This document shows, one piece after another, positions 59,665 to 64,000 of a stretch of DNA of 64,000 nt. Source of the DNA: Linyphia triangularis (lineage: Eukaryota > Arthropoda > Arachnida > Araneae > Linyphiidae); the NCBI GenBank assembly GCA_963978545.1, contig OZ021731.1, positions 57,523,242 to 57,587,241 of the forward strand, given 5' to 3'. The notes below the pieces were generated by a model. The model saw nothing but the letters and a program-made list of their open reading frames with translations. It searched no databases and was not told where the DNA came from. Within the stretch, counting starts at the first letter, position 1. Each line of letters begins with the position of its first letter. The position numbers and the translations under genes were made by a program.

Positions 59665-60335
59665 ACGATGACGTCACCGGAAGGGGGCGTGACCGGATAT
59701 GACGTCACAGGAAGTGACATCACCGGATATGACGTCACCGGAAACCCCGTGACCGGAAGTGGAGTTGAGTTGTTCCCCTCCTGCTGCTGTTTTAGTTTCA
59801 GTTTCATTATAAGCTGTTTGTGTATGACGTCACAGTGTGAATGACGTCATAATGTGTTTTATATCAAAGTTTTGAGCGGTGGCAACACTTTTTTAGTTTC
59901 GGTTTATCTAGCAGACGGGGTTGAGTTGTTCTAGGACTGCTTCTTAACGAATAAGTTAGAGTGATAGGCTTTTATTGCGTGACGTCACAGTGAGTATGAC
60001 GTCATAACTTGCTTAACGTTAAAAGTTTTGAGCGGTGGCAACACTTTTTAGTTTCGATTTACCTTTAAGGCGGAGTTGAGTTGTTCTAGGGCTGCTTCTA
60101 AGTGAATAAGTTAGAGTTATAGGTATTTTTTACTAGTGACGTCACAGTGGGTATGACGTCATTCATGATTTTACAAAACTTACCTTTAAGACGATGGCAG
60201 CAATAGAAATATGCTAAGTTTTAGGCGGGATGGAGTTGAGTTGTTTTAGGGCTACTTTTAAGTGAATAACTTAGAGTGATAGGCTGTTTTACCAGTGACG
60301 TCACAGTGTTAATGTAGTGGGGATGACGTCACCAT
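59665..60335 (+). repeat. Tandem array carrying eleven CRE octamers
   Basis: Perfect TGACGTCA occurs at 59669, 59700, 59730, 59825, 59842, 59980, 59997, 60137, 60154, 60296 and 60324. The first three lie in ~30-bp units with ACCGGATATGACGTCA. The rest lie as pairs (usually 17 bp apart) in ~155-159-bp units that also contain GTTGAGTTGTT, GAATAAGTTAGAGTGATAGG and GGTGGCAACACTTTT. TGACGTCA is the CREB/ATF palindrome; binding here is untested. Confidence 0.85.
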
Positions 60336-60523
60336 TTGCTTTATATCAAAGTTTAAGGAATGGCAACATCTTGTATCCTGATATATAGCTAAGTCTCCTT
60401 TGATTGGTTGAAATAAAAGCTCACTTCTGATTGGTTAGAATATGTCACGTGATTTCAAATGCTCTTCTCATTGACTATACAGTTTAGTAAGACAGTTTTC
60501 TACTAAGTTTAATGTAATTGCGG

Positions 60524-60536
60524 CGCCATCTAGTGG
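60524..60536 (+). promoter_or_regulatory. CTCF core motif match
   Basis: CGCCATCTAGTGG fits the CTCF core consensus YGCCMYCTRSTGG at every position, preceded by GCGG. It lies about 190 bp after the CRE array, with two GATTGGT (CCAAT box, reverse) sites near 60398-60440 between them. Motif match only. Confidence 0.45.
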
Positions 60537-60539
60537 TAG

Positions 60540-61609
60540 GAAGGAATATAAATTACATAGTTTATAACTTTTCATGCTTAACCATTAAAAACTTCAAATA
60601 CATGCAAAGATAATATACTAACACAAATGCGTAAAGTTTCGGATTGAGTGGATTTTTTTTTCTATAAGTGCTTAACACATTTAAACTAATGTTGAGAGAT
60701 ATAATCGCAAGACACTTTTAAGGAATCAGGTTTAATCAATGTTAGACACATAAAGTCTCATTATTTTCTCAATAACAGTATGAAATGTAAATATAAATTA
60801 AAATTTATGAGAAGAAAAAAAATTTAAACTTTGATATCTTAACGTGAAAATTTCTTTTACAGAGCTTAACATATCATTAAAAAGTTTTTTTCTTTTATTG
60901 TCATAGTTTTTGAGGGATTGAATACACAACAAAAGAACTTAGACTAGAATTAATTTTCAATATTCAGCAACTGAAACCCATTATGGAAGTTAAAGCAATG
61001 ATTTTACAATTTTTTTTAGGTTGAGTTAGTCTGACCCTGTTGAAGGAATTAGTAGTTGTAGTGTGTTCACACGTGAGTTTGCAATACAATATTAGTAATA
61101 TACATTTCCAAAAAACGAAATATTTATCACTTTGAATAGAAAAATGACGATTTTTTTTTATTTATGTAAGTATTATTCTCAATTTTGTAAATTTTAAATG
61201 AATTATCCATATTTTATTGAAGAATTTATATTTTTTTTCTTCTTCTTTCAGAATGGTTTAGGAAAAACATTTCATTTTAGTCAGAACAATGTTTTCAAAG
61301 AGATGGAAATACGCAACTTTTCGATATATCAACCTTCAAATACTTTGAAATTGATTCTATTTGTTACAACCGGTTGTAATTTAAAGCTATACTGTACTAT
61401 GCGAGCGATATTATATATCTTAGCTACTTACTGTCTATGTTAAAATTTATATTACCATTAAACTTGTTAGAAATTAATATGTCTATGTTAGTTATATTAA
61501 TCAAAATAGTTTTTATTGTACAATGATACTTACTTAAGTTGATGAATGGCAACACAGAACTAGCTGCTAATGCTGAATAGATATGTGATAACTGATTTTG
61601 GATACTCTA
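60540..61609. other. Intergenic stretch
   Basis: No gene or RNA recognised; the 81-codon frame at 61198-61443 has no domain I know. Confidence 0.4.
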
Positions 61610-61614
61610 ATGTT

Positions 61615-63027
61615 TAAATAAGAGAGAAAAAGTAACATACTTGAACATCTTACAACTAAGAATTCAAAAGTGAACATGAAAATTTACTTTACGAATAAAT
61701 ATCATGTCTTTAAAATGTGTACGAATGTCACTAAATAAGATAAAAAAGTAACATACTTAAACTCTTTACGACAAATAACTTTAAAATTAACGAAAAAAAA
61801 CTTACTTTACACATAAAAATCACTTTAAAATGTGTAAAAATATCGCTAAATAAGAGAAAAAAAGTAACTTACTTAAAATTTCTAAGATAAATATTTAACC
61901 TTTACGCGAAAATTCCCTTCATGTATAAAAATCACGACTTTAAAATATAACATGCAAGAGAAAAGTAACGTACTTAAACTTTCTACGGCAAATAACTTTA
62001 ACATTAACGTAAAATTTTACTTTACACATAAAAATCCCGATATTAAAATATGTAGAAATATCGCTAAATAAAAGAAAAAAAGTAACACACTTAAACTTTG
62101 TACGACAAATAACTTTGACATTAACGTAAAAAATGTTCTTCACATATAAAAATCACGACTTTAAATTTGAAATGTAGGATGAAAGTATAACATACCTATA
62201 ATTTCTACGACAAAGAATTCAAACATTGCCGTTCATGTCTTTAAAATATATAATGACAACTCTAACTTTTAGAAAAAAGAAACACTAAAAATTTACAAGG
62301 CAAAGAATTTAAAATTGAACGTTAAAATTAACTTTACATGTACTATCATACTCTTATATCAACGATAAATAAGATAAAAAAAAGAAACTCTAAAAATTTA
62401 TAAGGCAAAGAATTCAAATAATACGCGAAAATTTACCTCACATATAAAAATTATGTCTTTCAAATGTGTAAGAATAACGCTAAATTAGAGAAAAAGAAAT
62501 ATTAAAAATTTATAAGGTAAGGAATTGAAACAATACGCGAAAATTTATTTCACACATAACATTTTTATCTTTAAAATGTGTAAGAATAATGCTAAATTAG
62601 AGAAGAAAAAAAATAACATACTTAAACTTTCTTCGACAACAATTTAAACAATACGCGAAAATTTCATACACAATTATTTTCTTAGGTTAATGTTAAATAA
62701 TGGGAAATTTAACAGAATAAAAATTTCAAAGATAAAGAATTTTAACCTTTACACGAAAATTTACTTCACATATAAATATCATGTCTTTAAACTTTAACGT
62801 GACAATTTACTTCTCATATACAATTAAACTCTTAGGTTAATGTTAAATAAAAGAAAAAGTAACATACTCAAAAATTTCTAAGATAAGCATAACGTAAAAA
62901 TTTCATATCATGTGTTTAAAATGTAACATATAAGAGAAAAAAAAATAACATACTTGAACTTTCTATAGCAAAGAATTTAAGCGTTAGCGTAAAAATTTAC
63001 TTTACATATAAAATTCACGTCTTTAAA
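61615..63027 (+). repeat. AT-rich satellite array, about 12 units of ~105-120 bp
   Basis: Units contain AAAAAGTAACATACTTAAAC, CTACGACAAATAACTTTAAC, TTAACGTAAAAATTTACTTT, ACATATAAAAATCACG and TCTTTAAAATGTGTAAGAAT, with indels and substitutions between units. The array stops abruptly at the GC-richer island at 63028. Confidence 0.85.
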
Positions 63028-63290
63028 CGGGGTGATAAGCATGTGACGGTAATTAGCCAATCAGGTTAGCGGTAGGTGATACGCCACTTGCCGGCATTTT
63101 TAGACCGGAGGATGAGTCACGCTAATACTTGTTCAAACAGGTCGGGAGACTTGTACAGCAAGAACAACAGCATCGACGCGCAAGCAGCGGGTGATGCTGC
63201 GGTGTGTCAGCAGGTCTTCGAGATTATCGTTTTCCTACTTTTCCTTTTTCATAATGAAATGTTTGTGAAAACTTGGAATGAATGAAGTGG
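63028..63290 (+). promoter_or_regulatory. GC-richer promoter-like island
   Basis: Contains AGCCAATCAGG (CCAAT box, 63056-63066), GATGAGTCACG with an AP-1 site TGAGTCA (63113-63119), then a CpG-containing stretch with CAGCATCGACGCGCAAGCAG, and CAG followed by GTCTTC near 63210. This looks like the promoter and untranslated first exon of a rightward gene beyond the window, but no coding exon confirms it. Confidence 0.3.
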
Positions 63291-64000
63291 ATTTCAAAGA
63301 CACATTAGTAAGTGAAGGTAGAATTCGCATGGACTTTCTTCCAAAAAGTATGATTCACTTGGAGAATTTAAGATCATTTCTACTTGAAAACTTTTCTATT
63401 GTCTAAAACATTGAATATTGTTCAAACTCAGTGAGATTATATGCTACAATACGGGTAAAACTTAACAAAATTGTTACATAGAAGAAAAATAGTAAGAGAT
63501 TTAAAATAAATACTAGTTATAGATACTCCAAGGAAAAAAATTCACCTCTACTTTTCAATCGGAAAATCAATGCAAGTTGGAAATTTATGTTACTTCAAGA
63601 AAGACTTAGACAATTTACTTTGTAATAATATACGTTAAGGTGTCGTATTAACTCGTGCAATACATGCTGACTAAGGTTTATTTTACTTATCTAAGAAAGG
63701 TGAATTGGGGGAAAATATTAAATAAATTGTAGATATTAAATACATTGTAGATATGCATTTAAGTTTTGAAAATCACCTGCAAGACTTTTAAAACATCTTA
63801 AGAAAAATTGAAAGAAACTTGCGAATTATATGTAAACTATATAACTTTTTATACTCTGAAAGGAAATCACAAGTAATTTAGTTAACTTTTTTCATGGTAA
63901 CACTCATATTCAACGACATGTTTTTAAAATTTAACCTTCTTTACATGATAATAGTTATAAATTTTTTCAATCTCAGATGCGATATACTATTATTTCTAAC
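63291..64000. other. Terminal stretch
   Basis: AT-rich, no exon or element recognised; possibly an intron of a gene starting at the preceding island. Confidence 0.35.

Noticed and set aside
59616..59844. Overlapping frames with VTGYDVTGSDITG repeats
   Set aside because: They are readings of the CRE-octamer tandem repeats on both strands.
1..64000. CRISPR arrays, bacterial operons, rRNA genes
   Set aside because: Tandem repeats here have no uniform repeat-spacer pattern, there is an intron-split animal gene, and no rRNA-like sequence is seen.

Overview
This window is eukaryotic nuclear DNA: very AT-rich, with long introns, one multi-exon gene and otherwise a dense, nested load of transposable elements. 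The gene encodes an animal scaffold protein. The tRNA-derived SINEs ending in CCAA repeats, and the retroelement Gag with an N-terminal 'FRNIRKQDLVFVAAEL'-type motif, resemble what I know from spider genomes. My best guess is an arthropod, probably a chelicerate and possibly an araneoid spider. That placement is inference from style, not proof.

Region 1-14.3 kb. The minus strand carries CNK (connector enhancer of kinase suppressor of Ras), a Ras/RAF/MAPK scaffold. I could join fifteen coding exons from the ATG at 13744 to the donor at 1467, all in frame, giving about 1342 residues: SAM, then CRIC, then PDZ, then the conserved post-PDZ region, a proline-rich stretch and a long Ser/Gln-rich linker. 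The PH domain expected for the family is not in these exons and probably lies beyond the left edge. An in-frame candidate short terminal exon with an overlapping AATAAA sits at 1277-1341. Introns hold an old hAT element and a decayed SINE.

Region 14.3-32.8 kb has no convincing protein gene. It holds an inverted-repeat element, several hAT-type non-autonomous elements with TIRs and 8-bp target duplications (17078-17842, 27434-28121, probably 26473-27261), a promoter-like island near 20.9-21.1 kb, a degenerate tandem repeat near 23.7-24.3 kb with a 60-bp retroposon inside it, and three copies of a roughly 0.4-0.8 kb dispersed repeat (two here, one at 54.3 kb).

Region 32.8-36.2 kb is one 3.4-kb hAT-like element with a perfect 8-bp target duplication, itself hit by a near-palindromic MITE, a tRNA-SINE and a second 61-bp retroposon. 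Region 36.2-48.4 kb carries a tandem duplication interrupted by a hAT MITE, a second CATGGGCGCC hAT element, a PIF/Harbinger-type MITE inside a TTAA-flanked foldback, a perfect 20-bp-arm hairpin, and a foldback element whose centre is a trinucleotide microsatellite.

Region 48.4-51.2 kb is a complete, apparently very young non-autonomous LTR retrotransposon: 217-bp LTRs that I read as identical, a TTTA target duplication, a tRNA-Pro-like primer site that has been tandemly repeated, one intact 390-codon gag-like ORF and no pol. Region 51.2-64 kb has two more tRNA-SINEs, foldback elements, a 675-bp hAT MITE with a perfect 8-bp duplication, an unusual tandem array carrying eleven perfect TGACGTCA (CRE) octamers followed by a perfect match to the CTCF core, a 1.4-kb AT-rich satellite array, and a GC-richer promoter-like island at 63.03-63.29 kb.

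The most unusual signals are the CRE-octamer array next to a CTCF-like site, the pair of ~60-bp retroposons that begin at the same nucleotide and have their own target duplications, and the gag-only LTR element with a triplicated primer-binding segment.
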